This document shows positions 48,840-56,713 of a stretch of 60,090 nucleotides of DNA, piece after piece (position 1 is the stretch's first letter; every line of letters starts with the position of its first letter). The notes below the pieces were generated by a model. That model searched no databases, was not told the origin of the DNA, and saw only the letters and a list, made by a program, of their open reading frames with translations. The DNA is taken from NCBI GenBank assembly GCA_964477685.1, contig CAYZHK010000001.1, positions 1 to 60,090 on the forward strand, given 5' to 3'. This DNA is from JACTUC01 sp964477685. Lineage in GTDB: Archaea > Thermoproteota > Methanomethylicia > Methanomethylicales > Methanomethylicaceae. Both the position numbers and the translations under genes were made by a program.

Positions 48840-49703
48840 ATGCCACGGGGCTTCACATCTAGGATTCGAGTCCTTCCCTTGGAGGAGATACGCCCCCACG
48901 AGGAATACGACCCCCAGATACTCCTGACCATCACAAATTCCCTTATGATAGAGCGGGTCATCCACGATCCAATCCTCGTGGCCTCTGAGAATAATGTGAT
49001 CCTTGATGGCACGCACAGGTACTGGGCGCTAACAAGGCTCGGCTGCAGGTCCGTTCCTGTCGCCCTCTACGACTACAGCTCGCCAGAGGTCTCTATAGGT
49101 TGCTGGTACCGGTGCCTGTCTCGGCCGCCGGCCATCGGGTGGGCGAGCCTGATGAATACCCCTCCCGGGTCCTTGGACGAGGGCGTAAGGGCAGTGGTCC
49201 AAAGGGAGGGCCTCCTGAGCTTACTCTTCAGGAACAGATCCTTCACTGTGGCACCCAAGAACTTTGATATTTTTGAGGCCTACCGCCTGCTGTCCTTCTT
49301 CGAGGGTGCCATGAGGGGATTGGCTACTGGAATCAGCTTCGCCACCGAGCATGATGCTTTGGAGCGGCTTAGGCAGGGCGAGGTGGAAGCGCTGCTGGCC
49401 CCCCCGCCAATAAAAAAGTCTGAGGTCATTCAGGCAGCCAGGACTGGGCAGCTCTTCCCCATCAAATCGTCTCGCCACGTGATTCGGTCCAGGCCCATCG
49501 GCATCGATGTCCCACTCAGCTGGCTCATGAGCAAGCCTGAGGACCTTGCCCCCAAGGTCGAATCCAAGCTTTCATCGGGCAGCTTCAGGGTTCTTCCCAA
49601 AGGCACGATCATCAGCGGGAGGAGGTACGAAGAGGAGATTTATATCTTTGAACCATCTACCTTTGGTGGGGGCCATCAGGATGGCGGTGAAGGTCAAGAT
49701 TAG
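48840..49703 (+). CDS. ParB-fold protein, possibly ADP-dependent serine kinase (SerK-like)
   Basis: The 287 residues contain a ParB-like N-domain: RVLPLEEIRPHEEYDPQIL, VIHDPILVASENNVILDGTHRYWALTRLG and VPVALYDY. The ILDGTHR segment corresponds to the LDGHHR block of SbnI/SerK, which phosphorylate free serine to O-phosphoserine with ADP or ATP. No DNA-partition HTH is present and no ParA is nearby, so a serine kinase feeding cysteine synthesis is likelier than chromosome partition. ATG 48840 is used; GTG 48831 is possible. The end overlaps the MoaD-like gene by 23 bases. Confidence 0.65.
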   Translation: MPRGFTSRIRVLPLEEIRPHEEYDPQILLTITNSLMIERVIHDPILVASENNVILDGTHRYWALTRLGCRSVPVALYDYSSPEVSIGCWYRCLSRPPAIGWASLMNTPPGSLDEGVRAVVQREGLLSLLFRNRSFTVAPKNFDIFEAYRLLSFFEGAMRGLATGISFATEHDALERLRQGEVEALLAPPPIKKSEVIQAARTGQLFPIKSSRHVIRSRPIGIDVPLSWLMSKPEDLAPKVESKLSSGSFRVLPKGTIISGRRYEEEIYIFEPSTFGGGHQDGGEGQD

Positions 49704-49965
49704 GTACCTCGCGGTCCTAAGGGGGCTGTCCGATGAACCCGAGCGCGAGCAGACCATCAAAGGAAAATCACTGAGGTCGCTCATCGAGACCCTCCGGAGG
49801 TCCGAAAAGGCCCCACTGAAGGCAAGGCTCTTCACCGACACCTCGGTGAGGCCGGATGTCCTCATCTTCATCAATGATGCCGAGGCTGACCTTCTGGGCG
49901 GCCCAAAGGCAGAACTTAAAGATGGGGACGAGGTAACGTTCTTACCGTCGGTCCATGGTGGCTAG
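49681..49965 (+). CDS. MoaD/ThiS-like ubiquitin-fold sulfur carrier
   Basis: The 94 residues begin MAVKVKIRYLAVLRGL, contain a beta-grasp pattern (VLIFINDAEADLLGG, then LKDGDEVTFLPSV) and end in HGG. The exposed Gly-Gly is the site of adenylation and thiocarboxylation in MoaD, ThiS and archaeal SAMP proteins. It could serve molybdopterin synthesis, tRNA thiolation or protein tagging; no partner E1 gene is in the window. ATG 49681 lies inside the end of the ParB-like gene. Confidence 0.88.
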   Translation: MAVKVKIRYLAVLRGLSDEPEREQTIKGKSLRSLIETLRRSEKAPLKARLFTDTSVRPDVLIFINDAEADLLGGPKAELKDGDEVTFLPSVHGG

Positions 49966-49976
49966 GGGTTTACCAA

Positions 49977-50579
49977 ATGAAGATCCTTGCACTTACCTGG
50001 TCGCAAATCGAGACATCGCTACTGGCCCTCGCAGATCGCATCAACGAGAGCGGCTATCGCCCTGACATGATAGTGGGTGTTGCCAGGGGAGGCTGGGTCG
50101 TGGCAAGGGTCCTATCCGACCTCCTGAACGTCTCCGACCTTGCGTCCATCAAGATCGAGTTCTACAGGGGTGTCGACGAGAAGGTTAAGGTTCCTAGGAT
50201 CACCCAACCAATATCCGCCTCGCCCAAGGGGAAGATCATACTGGTTGCGGATGACGTGGCGGACACCGGTGAAAGCCTGATGCTGGCCCAGCGTCACCTG
50301 CTGGACCAGGGGGCGAGGGCCCTTAGGGTGGCCACAATCCATTACAAGCCTTTGTCCAAATTCAAGCCCGATTACTATTACCTGGAGACCGATGACTGGA
50401 TAATGTACCCATGGGAAATCAGGGAGACGATGGATTACCTTGTCAAGATCTGGCGGGACGAGACCACCGACCCCGAGCAGCTGAAGGAGAGGCTGGCATC
50501 CACTGGCATATCCAGGGAGATAATAGACCGCTTTGTAAATGGGCAGACCTCGGGGAGAAAGACGGATGCCAACCATTGA
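49977..50579 (+). CDS. Phosphoribosyltransferase (purine type)
   Basis: The 200-residue protein has a type I PRTase fold with the PRPP loop KIILVADDVADTGES and IVGVARGGWVVARVLSD in the N-terminal part. The C-terminal hood ends with LETDDWIMYPWEIRE, as in archaeal and bacterial hypoxanthine/xanthine-guanine PRTases. It would salvage purine bases using PRPP; the exact base is uncertain. It overlaps the Cgi121 gene by 14 bases. Confidence 0.88.
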   Translation: MKILALTWSQIETSLLALADRINESGYRPDMIVGVARGGWVVARVLSDLLNVSDLASIKIEFYRGVDEKVKVPRITQPISASPKGKIILVADDVADTGESLMLAQRHLLDQGARALRVATIHYKPLSKFKPDYYYLETDDWIMYPWEIRETMDYLVKIWRDETTDPEQLKERLASTGISREIIDRFVNGQTSGRKTDANH

Positions 50580-51129
50580 CCTTGCGCCCAACTCACCATT
50601 TACCTGTGTGCGGGTGAAGGGTCTCAGGCCCCGCAAATCATCGCTTTTTCAGGAGGCCCTGGAGAGGCTTCATGCCCTGGGCGGCAGCAGCCAGATCCTT
50701 GACGCTCTCGGCGTTGCTGGCCTTGAGCACATGGCCACTGCAGCCAGGCTGACCGCCGCCTCCTTTGGATCAGGGAAGAACTTGGCAAGGTCCCCGGCAA
50801 CAGAATTCCTCCTTTACGCCTCGGCCAGCAGGCAGATAAAGGAGGCCATCAGCAGACTTGGGGTCAACTCCTCGTCAAGCTCTTGGGTGCTGATCACTAT
50901 CCAGGACACATTCATTGCCTCGCAAAAAGCCACGGAGCTCTTTCTAAGCTACGGGAGTGGCGACGACAGGCTCATGGGCATCACGCCTAAAAAAAGGGCC
51001 CACCTCATGGAACTCTACGGCATCTGTGGCGAGGAGTTGGCATTCGCCAAGACGATTCACGGGAGCAGCGATTCTGCGCTGAAGGCCCTGGTGATGGAGA
51101 GGGTGGCCCTCTCGGAGCTTTACCGCTAG
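50566..51129 (+). CDS. cgi121: KEOPS complex subunit Cgi121
   Basis: The 187 residues carry the Cgi121/TPRKB pattern: LGVAGLEHMATAARLTAASF, then ATEFLLYASASRQIKEAISRLGV and a C-terminal helix ALKALVMERVALSELYR. Cgi121 recruits tRNA to the KEOPS complex, which makes N6-threonylcarbamoyladenosine at position 37. The Sua5 gene for the preceding step lies 500 bases away on the other strand. ATG 50566 starts inside the PRTase gene. It is somewhat longer than MJ0187 (about 150 residues) because of an N-terminal extension. Confidence 0.82.
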   Translation: MPTIDLAPNSPFTCVRVKGLRPRKSSLFQEALERLHALGGSSQILDALGVAGLEHMATAARLTAASFGSGKNLARSPATEFLLYASASRQIKEAISRLGVNSSSSSWVLITIQDTFIASQKATELFLSYGSGDDRLMGITPKKRAHLMELYGICGEELAFAKTIHGSSDSALKALVMERVALSELYR

Positions 51130-51659
51130 CCCTGCATTGCCTGCTCTTGGAGCTTTGTGACCGAAAGGATATCTCCCGGCTCCAGAACTGAGATCCCTGC
51201 GGCATCATCAATAACCTCGATCTGGACAACCCAGTCCGGTCTTTCAAGGTTGACCCTCCTCTTGACCTTCGACGCCGCCGCGATGATCAGCTCCTGGCTG
51301 GGTATGTCGCAGCCCCTTTTGTTTACGGATACCCTGAAGCTCTGCCCCTCGGGAACCTTGTGGGCAAGCTTCCCTACAGCCTCGGCCACGAGATCCACGG
51401 TGGCCTCCACGGTAACCTCAATCGGCGTCAGCCTCAGAAGGAACCTTAGGTCCCAGGGATCCCCTTCTGCGACGCCCCTGACTGCCCTGACCAGGTCGAA
51501 TGGATCCCCCTCCATATTGCCGATTAGAAGCCCTGGGAACCCTGCCCTCTTCATCCTGACCCCTCCAAAGCCAAGCGATTCGCCAAGCTTTTCAACCTCT
51601 TTTGCGCATGCCCATTCGTTCCCCCTCTGGGTCGTGGCCACAAGGTTAAACGATCTCAA
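51126..51659 (-). CDS. THUMP-domain protein (Tan1-like tRNA modification factor)
   Basis: The 177 residues contain a THUMP pattern in the middle and C-terminal half (RFLLRLTPIEVTVEATVDLV, then FRVSVNKRGCDIPSQELIIAAASKV, and QIEVIDDAAGISVL). Tan1-type proteins assist acetylation of cytidine-12 in tRNA, while others are adaptors for methylation or thiolation. No catalytic domain is attached. Its 5' end overlaps the Sua5 gene by 14 bases (51646-51659), and its stop overlaps the convergent Cgi121 stop. Confidence 0.85.
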   Translation of the reverse strand: MRSFNLVATTQRGNEWACAKEVEKLGESLGFGGVRMKRAGFPGLLIGNMEGDPFDLVRAVRGVAEGDPWDLRFLLRLTPIEVTVEATVDLVAEAVGKLAHKVPEGQSFRVSVNKRGCDIPSQELIIAAASKVKRRVNLERPDWVVQIEVIDDAAGISVLEPGDILSVTKLQEQAMQG

Positions 51660-52320
51660 CCTCTATCCCTTCCCCTCTCCAATGCGATGCCTCCCTCTTA
51701 ATGGCATCGATGCCCAGCGCCCCCCTTCTGAGCATACTGAGCCGCGCGCAGGCGCGGTTTTCCTTCCCCTTTCCCTCCAGAACCTCGAGAACTGTGGATG
51801 CCAATCCAAGCTCTGAGGGGCCCCCATCCACAACCAGATCCACCCCTCCCTCGATCCTCGGATCCAGCTCTTCGACTCTCCTTGCTGGCTGCATCCCGCT
51901 CACATTTGCGCTGGTGCCCACAAGTGCCCCTCCGCACGCCCTGATTATCCCCAACGCCAGCTCATGCCTGGGCATCCGGACGCCGATTTTCCCTGTCCCA
52001 TGACCCAGCCCTGAGGCCCCCGGCTTCGCCTCCAGGACAATCGTCAGCGCGCCCGGCCAGAATGCCTTCATCAGGAGCCTAGCAACATCCCCCACCGCGA
52101 CCAGCCTATCTGCCTTGGTGATGCCTGAAACAAGGACAGGAAATGCCTTCCTCTCCCTGCCCTTTAGGGCGCTGACCCTGTCCACCGCAGGCTGATTGAA
52201 GGGATCGCAGCCGATTCCGTAGACGGTCTCCGTTGGGTAGATTATGAGCCCGCCCTCCTTCACCACCCGTGCCACCCTGCCGATGCCCTCACCATCATCT
52301 GGCTTCAGTTTCACCCTCAT
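51646..52320 (-). CDS. sua5: L-threonylcarbamoyladenylate synthase (Sua5/YrdC)
   Basis: The 224 residues show the YrdC core: KEGGLIIYPTETVYGIGCDP, then LKGRERKAFPVLVSG and IGVRMPRHELALG, and GGALVGTSANVSGMQPA. It makes TC-AMP from threonine, bicarbonate and ATP for t6A synthesis. It lacks the separate C-terminal Sua5 domain, so it is a YrdC-type enzyme. ATG 52320 is preferred; TTG 52341 is a longer alternative. Confidence 0.93.
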   Translation of the reverse strand: MRVKLKPDDGEGIGRVARVVKEGGLIIYPTETVYGIGCDPFNQPAVDRVSALKGRERKAFPVLVSGITKADRLVAVGDVARLLMKAFWPGALTIVLEAKPGASGLGHGTGKIGVRMPRHELALGIIRACGGALVGTSANVSGMQPARRVEELDPRIEGGVDLVVDGGPSELGLASTVLEVLEGKGKENRACARLSMLRRGALGIDAIKREASHWRGEGIEVEIV

Positions 52321-52352
52321 ATCAACGACCGCCACCACCAATTATTATGATA

Positions 52353-52367
52353 GTTAAACTTAAATAT
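52353..52367. promoter_or_regulatory. Shared TATA region between Sua5 and acidic microprotein
   Basis: The AT-rich run TTAAACTTAAATAT reads as a TATA element in both directions: toward Sua5 (ATG 52320) and toward the small acidic gene (ATG 52412). Confidence 0.45.
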
Positions 52368-52411
52368 CCAAACGCCAACGTAATCCGATTGCTCTTCTAG
52401 GAGAATCTTAT

Positions 52412-52543
52412 ATGCTCTATCTTTCGAAGGAAGACGAGTCGGAAGAAGATTGGACCGAGGACGAAGACGAAGAATGGCCTGACGACGAGGAAGAGGAGTG
52501 GCCAGAGGAAGAGGAAGAGTTTGAAGAAGAAGAAGAATGGTAA
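52412..52543 (+). CDS. Very acidic 43-residue microprotein
   Basis: The ORF starts MLYLSKEDESEEDWTEDEDE and continues with Glu/Asp and Trp repeats (EEW, DEEEEW, EEEEEW). About three quarters of the residues are Asp or Glu, and Trp recurs every 8-10 positions. A TATA box lies upstream and AGGAGAATCTTAT precedes the ATG. It stands directly before the TFS-like and ABCE1 genes. A nucleic-acid mimic or a translation/ribosome-linked adaptor is possible, but nothing is known from the sequence. Confidence 0.6.
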   Translation: MLYLSKEDESEEDWTEDEDEEWPDDEEEEWPEEEEEFEEEEEW

Positions 52544-52575
52544 AGGGGATTCCCTCTAATCTTTAGGTGGTATTA

Positions 52576-52887
52576 TTGGAATTCTGTCCTAAGTGTGGCA
52601 AGCTTCTCATACCCAGCAAGAAGGAACAGAAAATATACCTGATCTGCAGAAACTGTGGCTTTGAGAAGCCGGCCAGCGAATCGAAGGGCTATAAGATCGT
52701 CCAGCCCGTTGACGAGAGCAAGAGACGGAAGACCCTTGTTGTCGAGGAGCCCCAGATCAAGGGACGGAAGAGGAAGGAAGAAGAGCGCGAACTCATGGCT
52801 GACTACTACGAGGTCTTTTTGGAAAACTTCCAGGAAGAGGGCGGCGAGGGCGAAGAAACCACCACAGAAGAGACGGAGATGGAGTAG
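52576..52887 (+). CDS. TFS/RPB9-like N-terminal zinc-ribbon protein with acidic tail
   Basis: The 103 residues begin MEFCPKCGKLLIPSKKEQ and YLICRNCGFEKP, the N-terminal zinc ribbon of TFS/RPB9/RPA12 proteins. The C-terminal ribbon with the catalytic Asp-Glu of TFS is absent; instead there is a basic linker (KGRKRKEEERE) and an acidic end (EGGEGEETTTEETEME). It probably binds RNA polymerase without cleavage activity. TTG 52576 follows GGTGGTATTA; GTG 52567 is the alternative. It lies 21 bases before ABCE1. Confidence 0.75.
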   Translation: MEFCPKCGKLLIPSKKEQKIYLICRNCGFEKPASESKGYKIVQPVDESKRRKTLVVEEPQIKGRKRKEEERELMADYYEVFLENFQEEGGEGEETTTEETEME

Positions 52888-52908
52888 CCTCCTCCGCCGG
52901 TGGTCCCC

Positions 52909-54711
52909 TTGGCGCGCGTGGTCGTTCTGGACCCGGACTTCTGCAAGCCCGGTGAGTGCAACAAGGAATGCATCAGGTTCTGCCCCATAGTGAGGACCGG
53001 GGCTGAGGCCATCAAGTACGACCCTTCCATGGATCACCCCATTGTGGCAGAGACCCTCTGTACGGGCTGTGCCATATGCGTCAAGAAGTGCCCCTATGGC
53101 GCTCTGAGGGTTGTGAACCTCCCCGACGAGCTGGAGGAGATCTGCACCCACCGCTATGGTCCCAATACCTTCAAGCTCTACCGCCTGCCTGTCCCCCGCG
53201 AGGGGATGGTGGTCGGCCTTCTCGGACCCAATGGGGCAGGCAAGTCAACTTCCCTTCGGGCACTGAGCGGAGAGATGATGCCAAACCTGGGCTTTTACGA
53301 CTCGCCGCCCGACTGGAAGACCATCCTGCGCTTCTTCCGCGGATCAGAACTGCACGAATACTTCAGGAAGCTCTCGGAGGAAAAGCTCCGGGTTGTAGCG
53401 AAGCCCCAGTATATCGACGAGGCGCCAAAAAGGATTACGGGCACAGTTTCGGAGATCCTCTCCAAGATCGACGAGAGGAAAGCCTTGGCCGATGTCAAGG
53501 CAACCCTCTCCTTGGACTCCATCTGGAAAAAGGACGTCCATGAGCTGAGCGGCGGCGAGCTCCAGAGGATGGCCATCGCCGCCGTGGCTCTCCGGGATGC
53601 CGATGTCTACATCTTCGATGAGCCGTCCAGCTACTTGGACATCTACCAGAGGATGAGGATGGCATCCCTCGTCCAAGGCCTGGCGAAGGCTTCCAAGTAC
53701 GTGCTGGTCGCCGAGCACGACCTGGCCGTCCTGGACTATATCTCAGACCAGGTTTGCCTCTTCTATGGTAAGCCGGGGGTCTATGGCATCGTCTCGATGC
53801 CCCACGGTGTCCGGGTTGGAATAAACATTTATATTAATGGATACATCCCCGACGAGAATATCCGTTTCCGCGACCGAGCCATCAAATTCCACCTGTCGCC
53901 TCAGCCCAGGCAGTGGCGGTCCGAGGACACGCTCCACAGCTGGCCGGAGTTCAGGAAAACGCTCGGAACCTTCACGCTGAGGGCTAGGGCAGGAGAGATC
54001 CATCGGGGCGAAGTGGTTGGCATTGTGGGCGCCAACGGCACCGGCAAGACAACCTTTGTAAAGGTCATTGCAGGCATCACAGAGCCTACTGAAGGCAGGC
54101 TCACCGAGACGGGCATGAAGGTCAGCTACAAGCCCCAGTACGTCGTTCCCAACACCGATAGGAGCCTGAAGGAGATCCTCAACTCCATCAACCCCTCCCT
54201 CATCTCCGACCAGTTTCTCAATGACGAGGTATATTCTCCACTAGATGTGGCGCCTTTGATGGAAAGGGCTGCCTGCTCCCTCAGCGGCGGCGAGCTCCAG
54301 AGGATCGCTGTGGCCATATGCCTATCCCGGGAGGCCAAGGTCTATCTCCTCGACGAACCAACAGCCCACCTGGACGTGGAGCACCGTCTGGCAGTCTCGA
54401 AGTGCATAAGGAAAGTTGTGGAGAAGACGGGGACTGCCGCCTTCGTCGTGGAGCACGACATAGTTGCCAACGACCTTCTTGCCGACAGCGTCATGGTTTT
54501 TTCGGGTGTCCCTGGCGCATCTGGCATCGCGCACCCCCCCACCGACCTGAGGAAGGGGATGAACCTCTTCCTGAAGGGCCTTGGGATCACCTTCCGGAGG
54601 GACCCCGATACAGGTAGGCCTCGGGTCAACAAGAAGGACTCTTGGTTGGACCGGTACCAGAAAGAGATAAACGAGTTTTACTACACCGAAGCCGCCCCGG
54701 CAGAGGAATAG
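52909..54711 (+). CDS. abce1: ABCE1/Rli1 ribosome recycling factor
   Basis: The protein of about 600 residues has an N-terminal ferredoxin-like domain (CKPGECNKECIRFCP and CTGCAICVKKCP, eight Cys for two 4Fe-4S clusters) and two ABC ATPase domains. The ATPase domains carry GLLGPNGAGKST and ELSGGELQRM, then IVGANGTGKTT and SLSGGELQRI, with FDEPSSYLD and LDEPTAHLD as Walker B. It splits ribosomes after termination. TTG 52909 is chosen because GGTGG lies 6 bases upstream and the product begins MARVVVLDPDFC; GTG 52900 is the other candidate. Confidence 0.98.
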   Translation: MARVVVLDPDFCKPGECNKECIRFCPIVRTGAEAIKYDPSMDHPIVAETLCTGCAICVKKCPYGALRVVNLPDELEEICTHRYGPNTFKLYRLPVPREGMVVGLLGPNGAGKSTSLRALSGEMMPNLGFYDSPPDWKTILRFFRGSELHEYFRKLSEEKLRVVAKPQYIDEAPKRITGTVSEILSKIDERKALADVKATLSLDSIWKKDVHELSGGELQRMAIAAVALRDADVYIFDEPSSYLDIYQRMRMASLVQGLAKASKYVLVAEHDLAVLDYISDQVCLFYGKPGVYGIVSMPHGVRVGINIYINGYIPDENIRFRDRAIKFHLSPQPRQWRSEDTLHSWPEFRKTLGTFTLRARAGEIHRGEVVGIVGANGTGKTTFVKVIAGITEPTEGRLTETGMKVSYKPQYVVPNTDRSLKEILNSINPSLISDQFLNDEVYSPLDVAPLMERAACSLSGGELQRIAVAICLSREAKVYLLDEPTAHLDVEHRLAVSKCIRKVVEKTGTAAFVVEHDIVANDLLADSVMVFSGVPGASGIAHPPTDLRKGMNLFLKGLGITFRRDPDTGRPRVNKKDSWLDRYQKEINEFYYTEAAPAEE

Positions 54712-54724
54712 GAATGTTGAGAAC

Positions 54725-54736
54725 AAAATTTTTAAG
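54725..54736 (+). promoter_or_regulatory. TATA box of htpX
   Basis: AAAATTTTTAAG lies about 33-44 bases before the ATG at 54769, shortly after the ABCE1 stop. Confidence 0.5.
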
Positions 54737-54768
54737 CCATATGGTTTTTATCTGAGAAGGGGTCAGCC

Positions 54769-55629
54769 ATGCTACGACTTGGCGCTATGATGATCTTGCT
54801 TACAGGGATATTTGTAATCCTTGGCTACGTTGTAGGTCTCCTTTTTGGTTCCCCTGAGCTCTTTACGCTGGGAGCGCTGGTGCTGGCCATTATTTTCAAT
54901 GTCATCTCCTTCTTTGCCAGCGACAAGATTGTCATATCGACTACAAAGGCAAAAATTGTCAGCGAGGCTGAGCAGCCGACTCTCCACCGGATCGTCTCTT
55001 CACTTTCCTTGGCTGCCGGTCTACCCAAGCCAAAGGTGGCTATTGTTGAATCGCCTGTCCCCAATGCCTTCGCCACGGGGAGGGGACCGAGCAACTCGGT
55101 GGTTGCCGTGACCAGCGGGTTGATGAGGGCCGTAACTGAGGACGAGCTGGAGGGGGTCCTCAGCCACGAGATCTCCCACATCAAGCATAGGGATGTGCTT
55201 GTGGCCACCGTCGCCGCAACCATTGCAGGCGCGATATCATACCTCGCCCTTGTCGGGAGGTTCGGGGCCTACACGAGCGATTCGAGAAACAGCAACGCCG
55301 CTGGCCTTGCCCTCATACTCAGTTTCCTCGCCCCTCTGGCGGCTTTCTTGGTACAGACAGCGGTGTCGAGGGGGAGGGAGTACGAGGCAGACAGCGAAGG
55401 AGCCGCCCTGAGCAAGAAACCACTCTCGCTTGCCAGCGCACTGGAGAAGATCGAAAGGGTTGCAAGGAGTGGAGCCCAGATAAGGGCCAACCCGTTCACA
55501 AGCCCCCTCTGGATCATAAACCCCTTCCGGGCCGATGAAGTGGTCGCCCTCTTCTCGACCCACCCCCCAACAGTGAAGAGGATCGAGCGGCTGAAGGAGA
55601 TTGCTGGAAAGATGGGGAGCCTGAAGTAG
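54769..55629 (+). CDS. htpX: HtpX-like membrane zinc metalloprotease (M48)
   Basis: The 286 residues have two N-terminal membrane helices (MMILLTGIFVILGYVVGLLF and GALVLAIIFNVISFF), then PNAFATGRGP, the zinc site VLSHEISHIKHRD, two more helices, and REYEADSEGA with the third zinc ligand. HtpX degrades misfolded membrane proteins. Size and layout are normal. The following DUF2116-like gene starts 15 bases after its stop and is probably co-transcribed. Confidence 0.93.
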   Translation: MLRLGAMMILLTGIFVILGYVVGLLFGSPELFTLGALVLAIIFNVISFFASDKIVISTTKAKIVSEAEQPTLHRIVSSLSLAAGLPKPKVAIVESPVPNAFATGRGPSNSVVAVTSGLMRAVTEDELEGVLSHEISHIKHRDVLVATVAATIAGAISYLALVGRFGAYTSDSRNSNAAGLALILSFLAPLAAFLVQTAVSRGREYEADSEGAALSKKPLSLASALEKIERVARSGAQIRANPFTSPLWIINPFRADEVVALFSTHPPTVKRIERLKEIAGKMGSLK

Positions 55630-55644
55630 GGAGCGGATGACCAG

Positions 55645-55878
55645 ATGTCCCAAGAGGAGCGCACCAAGAAAGTCCACATATATCCTCACAGGCACTGCCT
55701 CTATTGCGGCCGCATGATAGAGGTGAAGGGGAGGGACTACTGCCTGAAATGCAAACCCGAATACCAGAAGGAGCAGTCCAAGGTAGGCAGATCCAAAACC
55801 TTTAGGAAAATGATGCTTGTCTATGTTGCCATACTGGCTATCGTGATAGTCGCCATTTTCCTCTACAGCATGCTCTGA
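55645..55878 (+). CDS. Zinc-ribbon, single-span membrane protein (DUF2116-like)
   Basis: The 77 residues have a Cys pair CLYCGRMIEV, a second pair YCLKCKPEYQ that together form a small zinc ribbon, then a basic segment and a C-terminal membrane helix (MLVYVAILAIVIVAIFLYSML). This is the layout of the archaeal DUF2116 family, whose function is unknown. The C-terminal helix suggests tail-anchoring with the ribbon in the cytoplasm. It is the downstream neighbour of htpX. Confidence 0.8.
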   Translation: MSQEERTKKVHIYPHRHCLYCGRMIEVKGRDYCLKCKPEYQKEQSKVGRSKTFRKMMLVYVAILAIVIVAIFLYSML

Positions 55879-55886
55879 TGAAGGCA

Positions 55887-55898
55887 AGGTTAATATTC
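55887..55898 (+). promoter_or_regulatory. TATA box of tRNA-Arg
   Basis: AGGTTAATATTC lies 25-36 bases before the tRNA 5' end at 55923. Confidence 0.55.
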
Positions 55899-55922
55899 GG
55901 TGGCCCTTCGATATCCAATTGC

Positions 55923-56016
55923 GGGTCCGTGGCCTAGTCTGGATCAGGGCGTCGGCCTCCGGTGAATCCTCGGAGAAAGCCGATGGTCGAGGGTTCGAAT
56001 CCCTCCGGACCCGCCA
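55923..56016 (+). tRNA. tRNA-Arg (CCG) with a 15-nt anticodon-loop intron, CCA encoded
   Basis: The acceptor GGGTCCG (55923-55929) pairs with CGGACCC (56006-56012), the discriminator is G and CCA is at 56014-56016. The anticodon stem TCGGC/GCCGA encloses 22 bases. Removing 55963-55977 leaves loop CTCCGGA with anticodon CCG (55959-55961). The precursor shows a complete BHB: a central helix CTCC/GGAG with four perfect pairs, 3-nt bulges GGT and AAA, and a short inner stem. This fixes the intron at the canonical 37/38 position. The T arm is GAGGG-TTCGAAT-CCCTC. Confidence 0.93.
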
Positions 56017-56029
56017 CGCGCCACCGGCG

Positions 56030-56599
56030 TCAAAGGCTGATAACCAGATCCACAGATTTTTCCACTTTCTCAAGGAGCGCCTTCTCTCTTTGCGCTATCC
56101 CGCTGCCTCTGTCCCTCGAAAGGAATTCCCCCCTGTAGGCGGTTCCGATGAATGTTTCTGCCCTTCTGATTGCATCAACCAGCAGGTCCACATCGCCTGC
56201 ATGTAAAAACATGGTGAGGTCGTTGATGAAGAGGATGCTTCTTCCTCCCACCGAGATGGACCGAACCACCTTCCCAAGCTCCAGGGCGTTTGCCTTCGCC
56301 ATCTCCTGGATTTCCGCCCTATTTTTCCCCTCCAGCCTGGGGGCGAAGACATGGGTTGCGGAATGATGAGCTAGCCGGGATGATGCCTTTCCAGGCATTT
56401 TCAGCTGACCGCCCACGAAGCGCCTGCCTACTCGTCTTCTCCGCGGCGCCATGTCAACCACAATGATCTCGCCGGTGCCAGCCATTTCAAGGGCCTGGGC
56501 GATAAGGCGGTGTATATACGCCGTCTTCCCTGAGCCGACATCTCCCTCAACCAGCACTTTCTTACCGATCAGAGTCTCTATTTTTGGCAGCATAGGCAC
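56030..56599 (-). CDS. P-loop NTPase of unknown role
   Basis: The 189 residues contain Walker A VLVEGDVGSGKTAYIHRL near residue 16 and a Walker B strand SILFINDLTMFLHAGD. Between them is a basic stretch (MAPRRRRVGRRFVGG). It resembles small archaeal P-loop proteins of unknown function. The ATG could be 56599 or two codons later. Neither neighbour (tRNA-Arg, methyltransferase) clarifies its role. Confidence 0.65.
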   Translation of the reverse strand: MPMLPKIETLIGKKVLVEGDVGSGKTAYIHRLIAQALEMAGTGEIIVVDMAPRRRRVGRRFVGGQLKMPGKASSRLAHHSATHVFAPRLEGKNRAEIQEMAKANALELGKVVRSISVGGRSILFINDLTMFLHAGDVDLLVDAIRRAETFIGTAYRGEFLSRDRGSGIAQREKALLEKVEKSVDLVISL

Positions 56600-56713
56600 T
56601 TGGGATAATTAAGGACACGGTGCCTATTAATGCGGCGCCAGCCCCGCATCCCCCTCATTGGCGGCCAATGCACCGAGGCACCGCGCCGGTCGGCCCCATC
56701 TCTGTAGGAGGCA

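Noticed and set aside
48840..49703. Chromosome partition ParB
   Set aside because: It lacks the ParB helix-turn-helix, a ParA partner and parS-like repeats; the LDG-HR block fits SerK/SbnI better.
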